Shown here piece after piece: positions 34,411 through 43,485 of a stretch of 51,562 bases of DNA. Location: the NCBI GenBank assembly GCA_039590215.1, contig JBDHFX010000002.1:1-51562 (forward strand). Reading direction: 5' to 3'. The stretch's first letter is position 1; each line of letters starts with the position of its first letter. The notes beneath the pieces were generated by a model. The model did no database searches. It worked only from the letters and a program-made list of their open reading frames with translations, and was not told the origin of the DNA. This DNA is from CAMYLR01 sp039590215 (GTDB taxonomy: Bacteria > Gemmatimonadota > Gemmatimonadetes > JACCXV01 > JAHWKZ01). Position numbers and translations under genes: made by a program.

Positions 34411-36684
34411 TTACGAGATCGGCTTCTCGGGAAGCTCGACCGTAAACGTCCACAGTCCCGAGTTGTAGTCGGTCGCATACAGCATGTCGCCGACCGGAGA
34501 CCAACCATCTCCAAACATGGGAAATACGCCCCAGACTTGAGGGGCGAACGGTAGTCTGGCGTCCTCGGGCCCGGCCGACGGCAAGAAGTAGGCGATCTCA
34601 CGGCCCTGAGCGTAGAGATCGCCACGCAGCTCGCCACTGACGTCGACGACTCGGATTCCACCCTGGTAGTAACCGATGTAGAGGACGTCATCGTCGACCC
34701 AGAAGTTGTGCGCGCCCGCTTCGGGGACTTCGTACTTGGCGACGTACTTCGGCCTGGCTGGGTCGCTAACGTCCACGACGTGAACCGGTCCACGCGGATC
34801 GTTTTCCAGCCCGGGGATGCCCGGGGTCGTGCCCTCGAGGCTGAAGTCCTCGTCGCCCACGAATACGTAGTTCCGATGCCGGATCGCCGAATGGGTCGGT
34901 CCGCCCGGATAGAAGATTCGACTCACCTGCACCGGCGCCTCCGGAGTCCCGCCCTGATCACCACCGCCGACGTCGAGGATCACGAGCCCGTCGTTCATGT
35001 ATGACACGTACGCCATGCCATCCTGCACCCAAATGTCGTGCAATGAGCGGCCGACGACCGGGAGGCCCCACCTACCGACCTCGCGCGGACGGGTAGGATC
35101 GGAGAGATCGATGATGTGCAGATCGTTGGTGCCGTCGTTGACCGCATAGACGAGATGCCCGACCCAGAACACGTTGTGCACACCAGCCGTCAGCGTCTCG
35201 GTGTACTCGCTCACAAGTTCTGGCTGAGCCGGATCGTCGAGCGAGAACACTAGGATCCCGTTGCGTCGGTTGGCTGCCCCCTCGCGCGTGGCGACCAGCC
35301 ATCCGCCGTCTTCGGACACCTTGACGTCGTTTATGACGCGCGCGTCGAAGTCCTGCTCGTTCGTCAGCACGGGGTTGGCCGGGTCCGAGACATCGAACGT
35401 GAGTAGACGATTCGCCTGATGCGTGCCTACGTACACGTACGAGTTCTGTGGCCACAGATCGGAGGTGTACGTCTCGACGTTCTTGCCGTGCCCGTTCATA
35501 TGGATGCGGCCGGATACCCCCCTGGCAACCGCTTCGATCGACGCAGTCGCGACCCGGTCGCCCAATACTGCCACCACCGTGTACCGGCCTGGACGTTCGG
35601 CGACGAACGAACCGTCGGGGTATGCCTGAGCGCCGGCCTGGGCTACTGACCAAACCGGCCGGGCGTGATCTTCGTTCATCGCCAGTTGGACGACGTCGCC
35701 AGTACGGATCGAGCCGTTGGGCACGCCTTCGATCGACAACGGACCCCCGGAACGGGCCACCACAGAGATCGTGTACTCGGTCGTCGCGTCGTCGGCTTTG
35801 ATCGTGACGGTTGCTTGGCCCGGCGATTGCGCGACAAGCGTGTGCGAGTCGACGCCGATCACGTCAGAAGCGCTGGATGTGATCTCGACATCGGGATCTA
35901 GCACCCAGCGATGGATCGAGTTCAGCGCGTCGATTTCGAGTGGCACCCGACTGCCGGTCGCGAGTTGCGACGGCATGTTGGTGTAGACGCTGATCGATTC
36001 GATCTTCGGACTCGAGATCGCGACGGAGGCCGTGCCGATGGCGTTGTTGACTACTGCAACGACCACCCTGTCTCCGGCGTTCGTGCCGACGAAGTCTCCC
36101 GATTGGTTGATTGTCCCGCCCAACGAGAACCATTCGACATCGCTATCCGCGATCTCAGCACCCCCCTCGTCGTAGGCACGAGCTACAAACCGCTGTGTTT
36201 GCTCCGAGTCGAGGGTGATGTTGTTTGGCACGACCTCGACCCGGGAGATACCGGGTGCGGCACGAAACATGTCGAAGCTCGGCTCAAGTTGTGTGTCTTG
36301 ACCAACCGGTACAAGCGCTATCGGTATCACAAACCGGGCATCTTCGCCGAGGCTGAACCAGAGACCGACGAGCGCAGCACCATCGCGGGCACCGACGAAA
36401 CGGCCGGGACCGAACGGTGTATCGAACTCCATCCACGCCCGATCGTCAGTCACCTGGCTGTCCGTGACCCGCACGAACGTTCCCGGACCTTCGGGCGTCA
36501 CGATCTTGTCGCCGTCGATCTTGAACGGCATCGGTGGTGCGTTTATCCCCTCACCGACCAGCTGATAAGGGGTGTACCCCGCGGGGATCGTCGATGCATC
36601 TTGGGCCGTGGATTGACTCGTGATTGTCGACCCGGCGGTCACCGCTATCAGGGCGATAAGTGTTTGACGGAGCATCTCTTTCAC
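34411..36684 (-). CDS. Secreted LVIVD/beta-propeller protein with Ig-like N-terminal region
   Basis: 757 residues. It starts with a signal peptide (LRQTLIALIAVTAG ... TAQ/DAST) and GAGGTG ahead of the ATG. Residues about 140-390 contain bacterial Ig-like (BIG2) strands: DSEQTQRFVARAYDEGGAEIADSDVEW, SQLATGSRVPLEIDAL and QSPGQATVTI. Residues about 395-757 hold LVIVD-type repeats (LLTFDVSDPANPVL, NGILVFSLDDPAQPELV, DLHIIDLSDPTRPREVG, DGLVILDVG, GPVHVVDVSDPARPKYV, GGIRVVDVSG, GLWTFTVELP), likely a propeller. The function of LVIVD proteins is unknown; the extracellular location is likely. It is divergent from mtgA across 137 nt. Confidence 0.8.
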   Translation of the reverse strand: MKEMLRQTLIALIAVTAGSTITSQSTAQDASTIPAGYTPYQLVGEGINAPPMPFKIDGDKIVTPEGPGTFVRVTDSQVTDDRAWMEFDTPFGPGRFVGARDGAALVGLWFSLGEDARFVIPIALVPVGQDTQLEPSFDMFRAAPGISRVEVVPNNITLDSEQTQRFVARAYDEGGAEIADSDVEWFSLGGTINQSGDFVGTNAGDRVVVAVVNNAIGTASVAISSPKIESISVYTNMPSQLATGSRVPLEIDALNSIHRWVLDPDVEITSSASDVIGVDSHTLVAQSPGQATVTIKADDATTEYTISVVARSGGPLSIEGVPNGSIRTGDVVQLAMNEDHARPVWSVAQAGAQAYPDGSFVAERPGRYTVVAVLGDRVATASIEAVARGVSGRIHMNGHGKNVETYTSDLWPQNSYVYVGTHQANRLLTFDVSDPANPVLTNEQDFDARVINDVKVSEDGGWLVATREGAANRRNGILVFSLDDPAQPELVSEYTETLTAGVHNVFWVGHLVYAVNDGTNDLHIIDLSDPTRPREVGRWGLPVVGRSLHDIWVQDGMAYVSYMNDGLVILDVGGGDQGGTPEAPVQVSRIFYPGGPTHSAIRHRNYVFVGDEDFSLEGTTPGIPGLENDPRGPVHVVDVSDPARPKYVAKYEVPEAGAHNFWVDDDVLYIGYYQGGIRVVDVSGELRGDLYAQGREIAYFLPSAGPEDARLPFAPQVWGVFPMFGDGWSPVGDMLYATDYNSGLWTFTVELPEKPIS

Positions 36685-36821
36685 CTCGGAGAAGATTGCA
36701 ATTGCGGCGGTCGGTTAGACGGGAGCGGTCGTGCCGATAGAAAGAGTGGCCTCGGCTCGATCGCGTTCAACTTGTACTGGCCAGGCTAACCGGCAGCCCC
36801 GAAGCTATCCGATCGTTCGGT

Positions 36822-37667
36822 ATGCGTCGAGGTGTGGCGCGAGCGGGTGTGGAGTCCGATTGTGATAGGGTGTTGAGCATTCGAGCGAGTCGAACCCTGC
36901 ACCTTCGTCAATGGGTTGTGTGGGGCGCAGTCGTCGCGGTCGCGATACCGTTTCTGATCATAGCCTCAGCCCTGGTTCATCTCCCGACTGTGGCTTGGCA
37001 CCGGTATCGCGCACCCGAACGAACATCTATTATGATGTACCGCGCAGGTGAGGCCGATAGTGCCGATTGGAATCCGCGTTACGAATGGGTGCCACTCGAA
37101 GCGATCTCGCCGCATCTCCAGCGGGCCGTGCTGATCGGGGAAGACAGCCGATTCTATGACCACGCCGGTTTTGACTATGAAGAGATTCGGTCCGCCTGGA
37201 ACAGATGGAGACGTGGCGGACGGTTGCGTGGCGCATCGACCATCAGCCAGCAAGCTGCCCGGAGTCTGTACCTGTCGCCGTCGCGAAGCGCGTTTCGGAA
37301 GCTGCGGGAGGCGGTGATCACTGTCGGGATGGAGATTATACTCCCGAAGGATCGTATCCTTGAACTGTACCTCAACGTCGCTGAATGGGGGCCTGGTATC
37401 TTTGGTGTGGAAGCGGCATCGCAAACCTACTTCAGTCAGCCGGCATCGCAGGTGACTCGCTCACAGGCGGCACTCCTGGCGGCCACGCTGCCAGCCCCGC
37501 GTTCCTCCAATCCGGCTCGACCAACGCCTGGTCTTCGCCGTCGCCAGCGGCGTATTCTTGATCGGATGGAACGGTGGGACCAGCCTCCTGCACCTGCCGA
37601 GGAACCTTCGCGGGAGCCGGTTCGACGTCCGGCCGAAGCGATCGAATGGTCGTCGGGGGATTATTGA
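36822..37667 (+). CDS. mtgA: Monofunctional peptidoglycan glycosyltransferase (GT51)
   Basis: 281 residues. One membrane anchor (about 29-50: VVWGAVVAVAIPFLIIASALVHL) precedes the GT51 domain. Conserved boxes: VLIGEDSRFYDHAGFDYEEI (catalytic Glu107), GASTISQQAARSLYLSPSR, and KDRILELYLNVAEWGPGIFGVEAAS, then SQAALLAATLPAP. The enzyme polymerises lipid II into glycan strands. Compared with typical MtgA it has an N-terminal extension of about 25 residues and a Pro/Glu-rich tail of about 30. The downstream TPR gene overlaps its stop codon (TTGA). Confidence 0.93.
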   Translation: MRRGVARAGVESDCDRVLSIRASRTLHLRQWVVWGAVVAVAIPFLIIASALVHLPTVAWHRYRAPERTSIMMYRAGEADSADWNPRYEWVPLEAISPHLQRAVLIGEDSRFYDHAGFDYEEIRSAWNRWRRGGRLRGASTISQQAARSLYLSPSRSAFRKLREAVITVGMEIILPKDRILELYLNVAEWGPGIFGVEAASQTYFSQPASQVTRSQAALLAATLPAPRSSNPARPTPGLRRRQRRILDRMERWDQPPAPAEEPSREPVRRPAEAIEWSSGDY

Positions 37668-38188
37668 GCCGGCGCGTCGATCTCAAGATCGTGGTAGCGA
37701 TCTCGTTCGCTACGCTGACGTTGGGATTCCTCGTGGGAAGTCGGGTCGGTGGGGGATCGGGTCAGGCATTGCCCGACGCCAACGGCGGCGCTCCCCACGC
37801 GGTTGGAGTCGAGGAGTACGTGCAGCTTGGTGTTCAGGCGCTCGACCAGGGAGACCCTGCCACGGCGGAACGCTATTTCCGGTCGGCGGTGGCGCTCGTG
37901 CCGTCGGCGCCGGGTCCGCGCGGCGACCTGGCGGTTTCGTTGATGGCGCAGGGACGGTGGGCGGACGCGGATCGCGAGTTGACGGAGGCTCAGCGACTCG
38001 GGCCCGACCGCCCCGAGCTCTACTTCGTCGAGGGCGTGATGGCGCGCGATGGGCTGGCGGATACGGTGCGCGCCCGGGCGGCTTGGACACGGTTTCTTGA
38101 GCTCGCCCCCGAGGGCTCCCAGGATACGGACATCGTACAGCAGTGGTTGAGCGGGCAGGGAGAGTTCAGACCCACCCAATCAGAGTAA
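37664..38188 (+). CDS. TPR protein with N-terminal membrane anchor
   Basis: 174 residues from TTG 37664, which overlaps the mtgA stop and has GGGGGA 4 nt upstream; an ATG at 37646 adds six residues but lacks a ribosome-binding site. The start SRRVDLKIVVAISFATLTLGFLVGS is a membrane segment. Two or three tetratricopeptide repeats follow (YVQLGVQALDQGDPATAERYFRSAVALVPSAP, LAVSLMAQGRWADADRELTEAQRLGPDR, and ARAAWTRFLELAPEG). It probably assembles a protein complex at the inner membrane or periplasm, perhaps around cell-wall synthesis given its coupling to mtgA. Confidence 0.8.
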   Translation: MSRRVDLKIVVAISFATLTLGFLVGSRVGGGSGQALPDANGGAPHAVGVEEYVQLGVQALDQGDPATAERYFRSAVALVPSAPGPRGDLAVSLMAQGRWADADRELTEAQRLGPDRPELYFVEGVMARDGLADTVRARAAWTRFLELAPEGSQDTDIVQQWLSGQGEFRPTQSE

Positions 38189-38195
38189 GAATCGG

Positions 38196-38967
38196 TTGGC
38201 CGAATCGATTTTTCTCAATTCCTTCGGCATCCTCGTACGCGAGGGGCTCGAAGCGCTGTTGATCTGTACCGCTTTGGCGGCGGCAGTTTCCAAAGCCGGT
38301 TCTCGGGACGGTGTTCGGGCAATCTGGCAGGGCGCTGCCGCAGCGATCGTCGTGAGCATCGCGACCGCCTTCGCGATCGACCGGGTCCTGACCCTCACCG
38401 AAGCTGACCAAGAAGCGATCGAGGGCGTTACGATGCTCTTGGCCGCGGTGGTTCTCTTCTACGTTTCGTACTGGCTGCTGTCCAAACTCGAGGTCGCGCG
38501 TTGGATGGGGTATCTGCGGGACCGGATGGTTGGCGCGGATAGCCGTTGGGCGATGGGGGGAGTCGCGTTTCTCGCGGTGTACCGCGAGGGCGCTGAGACG
38601 GTGTTGTTCTACCGAGCCCTGGCCGGTATGGGTACCGGGTTCCCGTTTTGGGCCGGCATCGCGGCGGGCACGGTCGTGATGGTGGTGATCGGTACGGCGG
38701 TTCTGTGGTACGGAGCCCGCTTGCCGATCCGACCCCTGTTCGCTGGAACCGGTCTTCTGCTCTATTACTTGGCGTTTGTCTTCGTCGGTCGCGGCGTGCA
38801 CGAGCTCCCCACTGGGGATCTACCCGACCGTTGAGACGATGATAGCGCAGTCCCTTCTGCTGGGGCTGGCAATCATCGCCGCTGTGGTGATCCTGATGGG
38901 TTGGAAGCGCACGAGAGCATTGCTCGAAACGACCACAACCGTTGCTCGGGAATCAGCTGGGAAATAA
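38196..38967 (+). pseudogene. FTR1-family iron permease with frameshift and deletion near the C-terminus
   Basis: The first part (TTG 38196, stop 38834) contains VREGLEALLICTALAAAV and VAFLAVYREGAETVLFYR; these REGxE motifs bind ferric iron in FTR1 permeases. Five to six membrane helices are present. The frame runs through GRGVHELP and then ends wrongly. In the +1 frame the family ending LGIYPTVETMIAQ, then a final helix and a basic tail, runs from 38812 to 38967. Intact FTR1 proteins have roughly 15-20 residues between HEL and GIYPT, so bases are missing and the frame is shifted near 38808. The normal product imports iron together with an oxidase or peroxidase partner. No such partner is adjacent. 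Confidence 0.75.
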
Positions 38968-39020
38968 GTTTACAAATTGGTTCGCTCAGCACATTCGACA
39001 TCTCAATCCAGGTGGTATCG

Positions 39021-41327
39021 ATGGCTCTGTCTATCAATCTCGGGTTTCCTCGTATCGGGCGCGATCGCGAACTCAAGCGAGCGACCGAAGGGTATTGGGC
39101 CGGCAAGGTAAGCCCTGACGAGCTGGCGTCGGTCTGCGCCCAGCTGCGCCGTGAGCAGTGGGAAGAACAACGCAAAGCCGGGATAGAGCTGATTCCCTCG
39201 AACAGTTTTTCATTGTACGACCAGGTCCTCGATACGACGGCGATGGTGGGCGCCGTGCCAGAGCGCTACCACTGGCAATCCGAGCAGGTTGATCTCGATA
39301 CGTACTTCGCGATGGCCAGGGGCGCGCAGCGTGAGGGACTCGACGTTCATGCGATGGAGATGACGAAGTGGTTTGACACCAACTACCACTTCATCGTCCC
39401 GGAGTTCGTCCCGGACCAAGAGTTTCGGCTGGCCTCGACCAAGCCTTTCGACGAGTTCGCCGAGGCTCGCGAGCTCGGGATAACGACCCGACCCGTGTTG
39501 ATCGGCCCGGTGAGCTATCTGATTCTCGGCAAGCCACGAGAAACCGATTCAGAGCCACTGGAGACCCACCTGGACTCGCTGATCGAGGTGTACGCGGAGG
39601 TCATCGGGCGGTTGGGTGCGATGGGTGCGGAGTGGATTCAACTCGACGAGCCGTGCTTCGTGGAGGACCGGTCCGCCAAGGAGATCGCCGCACTCGAGCG
39701 GGCATACGGCCGGTTGGCCGAAGTCGCTGGCAACACGCGGTTGATCGTGCAGACGTACTTCGATCATGTTGGCGAGGCCTATTCGGCGCTGACTCGGTTA
39801 CCGGTCGCCGGGATCGGGCTGGATTTCGTTCGTGGCCCAAAGAACGTAGCACTCATGAGCGAGCACGGGTTCCCAAGCGACAAGCATTTGGTGGCGGGGG
39901 TCGTGGACGGTCGCAATGTGTGGATCAACGACCTGTCGGCGAGTCTCGATCTACTGGACGAGCTCCAGACGATGGTGCCCGCGGACCGACTCATGGTTGG
40001 TGCGTCCTGCTCGCTGCTCCACGTTCCAATCGAGGCTGCCCGCGAGACCGATCTCGACCAGGAGCTGAAGAGCTGGTTGGCGTTCGCGAGCGAGAAGGTG
40101 GGCGAGATTGTCACGTTGACGCGGGCCGTCAACGACGGCCGCGCAGCGGTTGCTGATACGTTGGCGGCGAATCAGGCGGCACTCGAAACGCGCCAAACGT
40201 CCGATCGCGCTCGGAGCCGTCGTGTACGGGAACGGATGGACGTGCTCGACGCCGGCGCTGCGGGCCGTGGGGTCGACTTCGCCCAGAGGCGTGAGATACA
40301 GCGCGAACGGCTGGGGCTGTCCGCGCTGCCAACGACCGTTATCGGCTCTTTTCCGCAGCACCCCGAGGTTCGTGTGCAGCGTCGCAAGTTTCTGCGCAGC
40401 GAAGTCTCAGAACCGGACTATGAGGCCTTTCTCGAGGGCGAGGTTCGCCGCGCGATTGAGCTTCAGGAGAAGATGCGTATCGATGTTCCGGTGCACGGTG
40501 AGTTTGAGCGCAACGACATGGTTGAGTATTTCGGCGAACGGATGGAAGGCTATGCCTTCACCCGCTTTGGGTGGGTGCAGTCATTTGGCTCACGCTACGT
40601 CAAGCCGCCGCTCCTTTTCGGAGATGTTCATCGTCCGGAGCCGATGACGATTCGGTGGTGGGAGTTCGCTCAGTCGTGCACCGATCGACCGATCAAGGGG
40701 ATGTTGACCGGGCCGGTGACGATGCTCCAGTGGTCATTTGTGCGCGACGATCAGCCGCGTTCGGAGACATGTTTCCAGCTTGCACTCGCGATTGCTGACG
40801 AGGTGCAGGATCTAGAGGCGGCTGGAGCTAAGGTGATCCAGGTAGATGAGCCCGCATTGCGCGAGGGTCTGCCGCTTCGGAGCGATGGTTGGGAAGAGTA
40901 CCTGCGCTGGGCAGTTGCCGCGTTCCGCGTGACAACCGGTGGTGTGCGACCCGAGACACAAATCCACACCCACATGTGCTACTCGGAGTTCAACGACTTC
41001 ATCGAGCACATCGCTCGCATGGACGCCGACGTGTTGTTGATCGAGAACGCTCGATCAGATGAAGAGCTGCTCGAGGTTTTTCGTGACGTCGACTACGGGC
41101 GCGACATCGGCCCCGGTGTCTATGACATTCATTCGCCGCGGGTGCCGCCGGTTGATGAGCTGGCGGACATGATTCGGGCGTCGATGCGGGTTCTGCCGAT
41201 CGACCGACTGTGGGTCAACCCCGACTGTGGGTTGAAGACTCGAAAATACGACGAAGTGGTTCCGGCGCTGGAGAACATGGTCGCTGCGGCCGACATCGTG
41301 CGAGCGGAGACAGGAGTACCGTTGTGA
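39021..41327 (+). CDS. metE: Cobalamin-independent methionine synthase
   Basis: 768 residues from ATG 39021; the open frame upstream is the tail of the permease. MetE transfers a methyl from 5-methyltetrahydropteroyl-triglutamate to homocysteine. The zinc ligands are complete: His651 and Cys653 (THMC), Glu675 (IENA) and Cys736 (NPDCGLK), with exactly the spacing of the E. coli enzyme (H641, C643, E665, C726). Both the folate-binding N-terminal half (LGFPRIGRDRELKRATEGYW) and the catalytic C-terminal half (TTVIGSFPQ, DVPVHGEFERNDMVEYF) are present. It overlaps the rhodanese gene by GTGA. No B12 or SAM riboswitch could be seen in the short upstream gap. Confidence 0.97.
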   Translation: MALSINLGFPRIGRDRELKRATEGYWAGKVSPDELASVCAQLRREQWEEQRKAGIELIPSNSFSLYDQVLDTTAMVGAVPERYHWQSEQVDLDTYFAMARGAQREGLDVHAMEMTKWFDTNYHFIVPEFVPDQEFRLASTKPFDEFAEARELGITTRPVLIGPVSYLILGKPRETDSEPLETHLDSLIEVYAEVIGRLGAMGAEWIQLDEPCFVEDRSAKEIAALERAYGRLAEVAGNTRLIVQTYFDHVGEAYSALTRLPVAGIGLDFVRGPKNVALMSEHGFPSDKHLVAGVVDGRNVWINDLSASLDLLDELQTMVPADRLMVGASCSLLHVPIEAARETDLDQELKSWLAFASEKVGEIVTLTRAVNDGRAAVADTLAANQAALETRQTSDRARSRRVRERMDVLDAGAAGRGVDFAQRREIQRERLGLSALPTTVIGSFPQHPEVRVQRRKFLRSEVSEPDYEAFLEGEVRRAIELQEKMRIDVPVHGEFERNDMVEYFGERMEGYAFTRFGWVQSFGSRYVKPPLLFGDVHRPEPMTIRWWEFAQSCTDRPIKGMLTGPVTMLQWSFVRDDQPRSETCFQLALAIADEVQDLEAAGAKVIQVDEPALREGLPLRSDGWEEYLRWAVAAFRVTTGGVRPETQIHTHMCYSEFNDFIEHIARMDADVLLIENARSDEELLEVFRDVDYGRDIGPGVYDIHSPRVPPVDELADMIRASMRVLPIDRLWVNPDCGLKTRKYDEVVPALENMVAAADIVRAETGVPL

Positions 41328-41791
41328 GTCGCCATGTGGCGTTCGCTGCGCTTGTCTTGGTGTTTGCTTGTGGCGCCGACGAAACCGGGGATCTCAACTC
41401 GGAAGACCTCGTTGAGACACTACCCGCGTCGGTCCCAGCTCCCGATGTCGAAGCCGGAATCCTCATCGTGACCCCCGAGACAGTCCGCGGATGGCAAGAG
41501 GAGGACGCGCCGCTCGTTCTCGTCGACACCCGCGACGCGGTTCAGTTCGGACAGGAGCACCTCCCGGGGGCCGTCAACATTCCGTACGTCGATATCCGGC
41601 CCGGAGCCAAGCTACCACCGCGCGCTGCGAGGATCGTCGTCTACTGCTCTGACACCGACTGTCCGATTTCACAGTACGCCTACGAATCGTTAGGGAGCCT
41701 CGGCTTCTCGGAGGTATACGACATGCGGGCTGGTCTTCAGGGATGGAAGGCGGCCGGTTATCCGACCGAGCTCGGCGCCACCGACAACTAG
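41324..41791 (+). CDS. Rhodanese-domain lipoprotein
   Basis: 155 residues from GTG 41324, overlapping the metE stop, with AGGAG 8 nt upstream. The signal HVAFAALVLVFAC ends in a lipobox, so it is exported. The rhodanese fold (about 45-150) has LVLVDTRDAVQFGQEHLPGAVNIPY, and the active loop VVYCSDTDCPIS with the persulfide-forming Cys in YCS. LQGWKAAGYP matches the C-terminal end. A lipid-anchored rhodanese would act outside the cytoplasm, so it cannot donate sulfur directly to cytosolic MiaB or MetE. The tight coupling to both genes is therefore curious. miaB follows 4 nt later. Confidence 0.85.
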   Translation: MSRHVAFAALVLVFACGADETGDLNSEDLVETLPASVPAPDVEAGILIVTPETVRGWQEEDAPLVLVDTRDAVQFGQEHLPGAVNIPYVDIRPGAKLPPRAARIVVYCSDTDCPISQYAYESLGSLGFSEVYDMRAGLQGWKAAGYPTELGATDN

Positions 41792-41795
41792 CCGG

Positions 41796-43160
41796 ATGGC
41801 CATGCAGATCAACTACTACATCGAAACGTACGGGTGCCAGATGAACGTGGCCGACACCGAGCTCATGGGTGGTGTTCTCAAGCGCGATGGCCACCGTCGG
41901 GTGACGGACCCTGAGCAGGCCGACGTCCTGATCGTGAACACCTGCGCGATCCGAGAGCACGCTGAGCAGCGCGTGATAGGTCGCATCGGTCAACTCAACC
42001 GTTACAAGCGGAGCCGGCCAGAGGTGCGGCTAGGGGTTGCCGGTTGCGTGGCCAAGGAGTTGGGTCGCGAGCTACTCGATAGGGCAGCGCATGTCGATTT
42101 CGTCGTTGGCCCCGACTCGTATCGACAACTACCCGAAATCCTGGCTCGCGTCGAACACGGTGAGCGAGTGGTGTACGATCGATTCAACCGAAGCGAGCAT
42201 TACGAAGATCTCGAACCGTATCGGCTGGAGAAGTTCGCGGCCTGGATCACGATCATGCGTGGCTGCGACAAGTTCTGTTCATACTGCATCGTGCCGTTTA
42301 CGCGCGGTCGAGAGAAGTGCCGTACCCTCGAGAGCGTCGTCGAGGAGGTCGCGATGTCAGTCGCGGATGGCGCTAAGGAAGTGACGTTGCTCGGTCAGAA
42401 CGTCAATTCCTACTGTGACCGGGGACGCGATTTTCCTGACCTTCTGGCGGCCGTAGCTGCGGTGCTTGATCTCGCCCGGGTACGGTTTACGACCAGCCAT
42501 CCGTGGGACTTCACCCAGAAGCTCGTTGACACGATCGGTGGGCACGAGAACATCATGAATCATGTCCACCTGCCAGTTCAGTCCGGCTCGAACCGGATAT
42601 TGAACGCAATGAAGCGTGAGTACACGCGCGAGGACTATCGCCGTCAGATCGACATGCTGCGCGAGCGGATCCCCGAGTGCGCACTGTCGACCGACATCAT
42701 CGTCGGGTTCCCGGGTGAGACGGAGGCCGACTTCGAAGCGACCTACGATTTGATGGCGAGTACCCGTTACAATTCCGCGTACATCTTTATTTACTCGCCT
42801 CGACCACACACACCAGCGATAGAGCTTGCCGATGACGTTGTGCCGCGGGCCGTCGCTCAACAGCGGCTCGAGCGACTGAACGATCTGCAGCGCTCGATTG
42901 GCGCCACTTACCTGCTCGAAAAGGTGGGCACGACCCAGCCAGTGCTCGTCCAGCGACCGGCCCGCCGCGGCCGGGGCCTGTTGTCGGGCTGGACTGAACA
43001 CCGTGAGACGGTCGTTTTCCCGGACAGCAAAGAGGTGGTCGGTGAGATCGTCCCGGTCGCGATCGGCGGTTTGTCTGGGTTCACGCTGCATGGAGAATCG
43101 ACGCACGAGTCACGCTCGGTTGACCGGTACCGGGGCGAGCTCAACGTCGTTGCCGGTTGA
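41796..43160 (+). CDS. miaB: tRNA-2-methylthio-N6-dimethylallyladenosine synthase
   Basis: 454 residues. MiaB adds a methylthio group to i6A37 of tRNAs that read UNN codons. The N-terminal UPF0004 domain starts with YIETYGCQMNVADTE and has VNTCAIRE and GVAGCVA (the second Fe-S cluster's three Cys). The radical SAM cluster is GCDKFCSYC (Cys157, Cys161, Cys164), then HLPVQSGSNRILNAMKREYTREDY, and a C-terminal TRAM domain (LVQRPARRGRGLLSGWTEHRETV). ATG at 41796 is used; 41802 is an in-frame second ATG. It lies directly downstream of metE and the rhodanese lipoprotein in one apparent operon. Confidence 0.97.
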   Translation: MAMQINYYIETYGCQMNVADTELMGGVLKRDGHRRVTDPEQADVLIVNTCAIREHAEQRVIGRIGQLNRYKRSRPEVRLGVAGCVAKELGRELLDRAAHVDFVVGPDSYRQLPEILARVEHGERVVYDRFNRSEHYEDLEPYRLEKFAAWITIMRGCDKFCSYCIVPFTRGREKCRTLESVVEEVAMSVADGAKEVTLLGQNVNSYCDRGRDFPDLLAAVAAVLDLARVRFTTSHPWDFTQKLVDTIGGHENIMNHVHLPVQSGSNRILNAMKREYTREDYRRQIDMLRERIPECALSTDIIVGFPGETEADFEATYDLMASTRYNSAYIFIYSPRPHTPAIELADDVVPRAVAQQRLERLNDLQRSIGATYLLEKVGTTQPVLVQRPARRGRGLLSGWTEHRETVVFPDSKEVVGEIVPVAIGGLSGFTLHGESTHESRSVDRYRGELNVVAG

Positions 43161-43176
43161 GAGCGGCGGACGGTCA

Positions 43177-43449
43177 ATGACTCAACGGCGAGCTGCACTG
43201 GGGCTCGCGCTGATGGCGTTTGCAGCCCTGTTTCTATTCGCGCTCTACAATCGTGGACAGCCGATCGCCTTCACGTTCGGATTATGGCGGTGGCAGGTTG
43301 ATGCAGTCATCGCGGTTTACACGGGGGTCGGCCTGGGTCTCTTGGCGATGTTTTTGTTCGGCTTGCCGGGCGACCTGGCAGCCCGGGCGGAAAACGCACG
43401 GCTGGCCCGGCGAGTCCGCCAGCTGGAGCGAGAGCGCGGTGGTGATTGA
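43177..43449 (+). CDS. LapA-domain membrane protein
   Basis: 90 residues. Two hydrophobic segments (ALGLALMAFAALFLFALYN and AVIAVYTGVGLGLLAMFLFGLP) are followed by a charged coiled-coil-like tail ending in REERGGD-type residues (LARRVRQLERERGGD). The pattern of two helices, with the short TFG-W linker between them, and a C-terminal coiled coil is that of LapA (YciS-like) proteins, which in E. coli work with LapB to regulate LPS synthesis. No lapB is adjacent in this window. It starts 17 nt after miaB and may end that operon. The GWxTD gene starts 36 nt later with its own promoter-like element. Confidence 0.7.
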   Translation: MTQRRAALGLALMAFAALFLFALYNRGQPIAFTFGLWRWQVDAVIAVYTGVGLGLLAMFLFGLPGDLAARAENARLARRVRQLERERGGD

Positions 43450-43477
43450 ACGACCGAGCCTGTGATGGCTTTATAGT
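43446..43477 (+). promoter_or_regulatory. Candidate promoter giving a leaderless GWxTD mRNA
   Basis: TATAGT (43472-43477) is a good -10 sequence, with TTGAAC (43446-43451) 20 nt upstream as an imperfectly spaced -35. Transcription would start within a few bases of the ATG at 43486. That start has AAGG touching it, too close for normal Shine-Dalgarno use. The mRNA could therefore be leaderless. Confidence 0.35.
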
Positions 43478-43485
43478 CTATAAGG

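Noticed and set aside
33633..34793. Longer start (34793) for the minus-strand methyltransferase
   Set aside because: The extra 153 residues read antisense-like through the preceding LVIVD gene and carry no methyltransferase features.
39000..39020. Riboswitch (SAM or B12) upstream of metE
   Set aside because: Only about 50 nt separate the broken permease tail from metE, too short, and no conserved riboswitch core was recognised.
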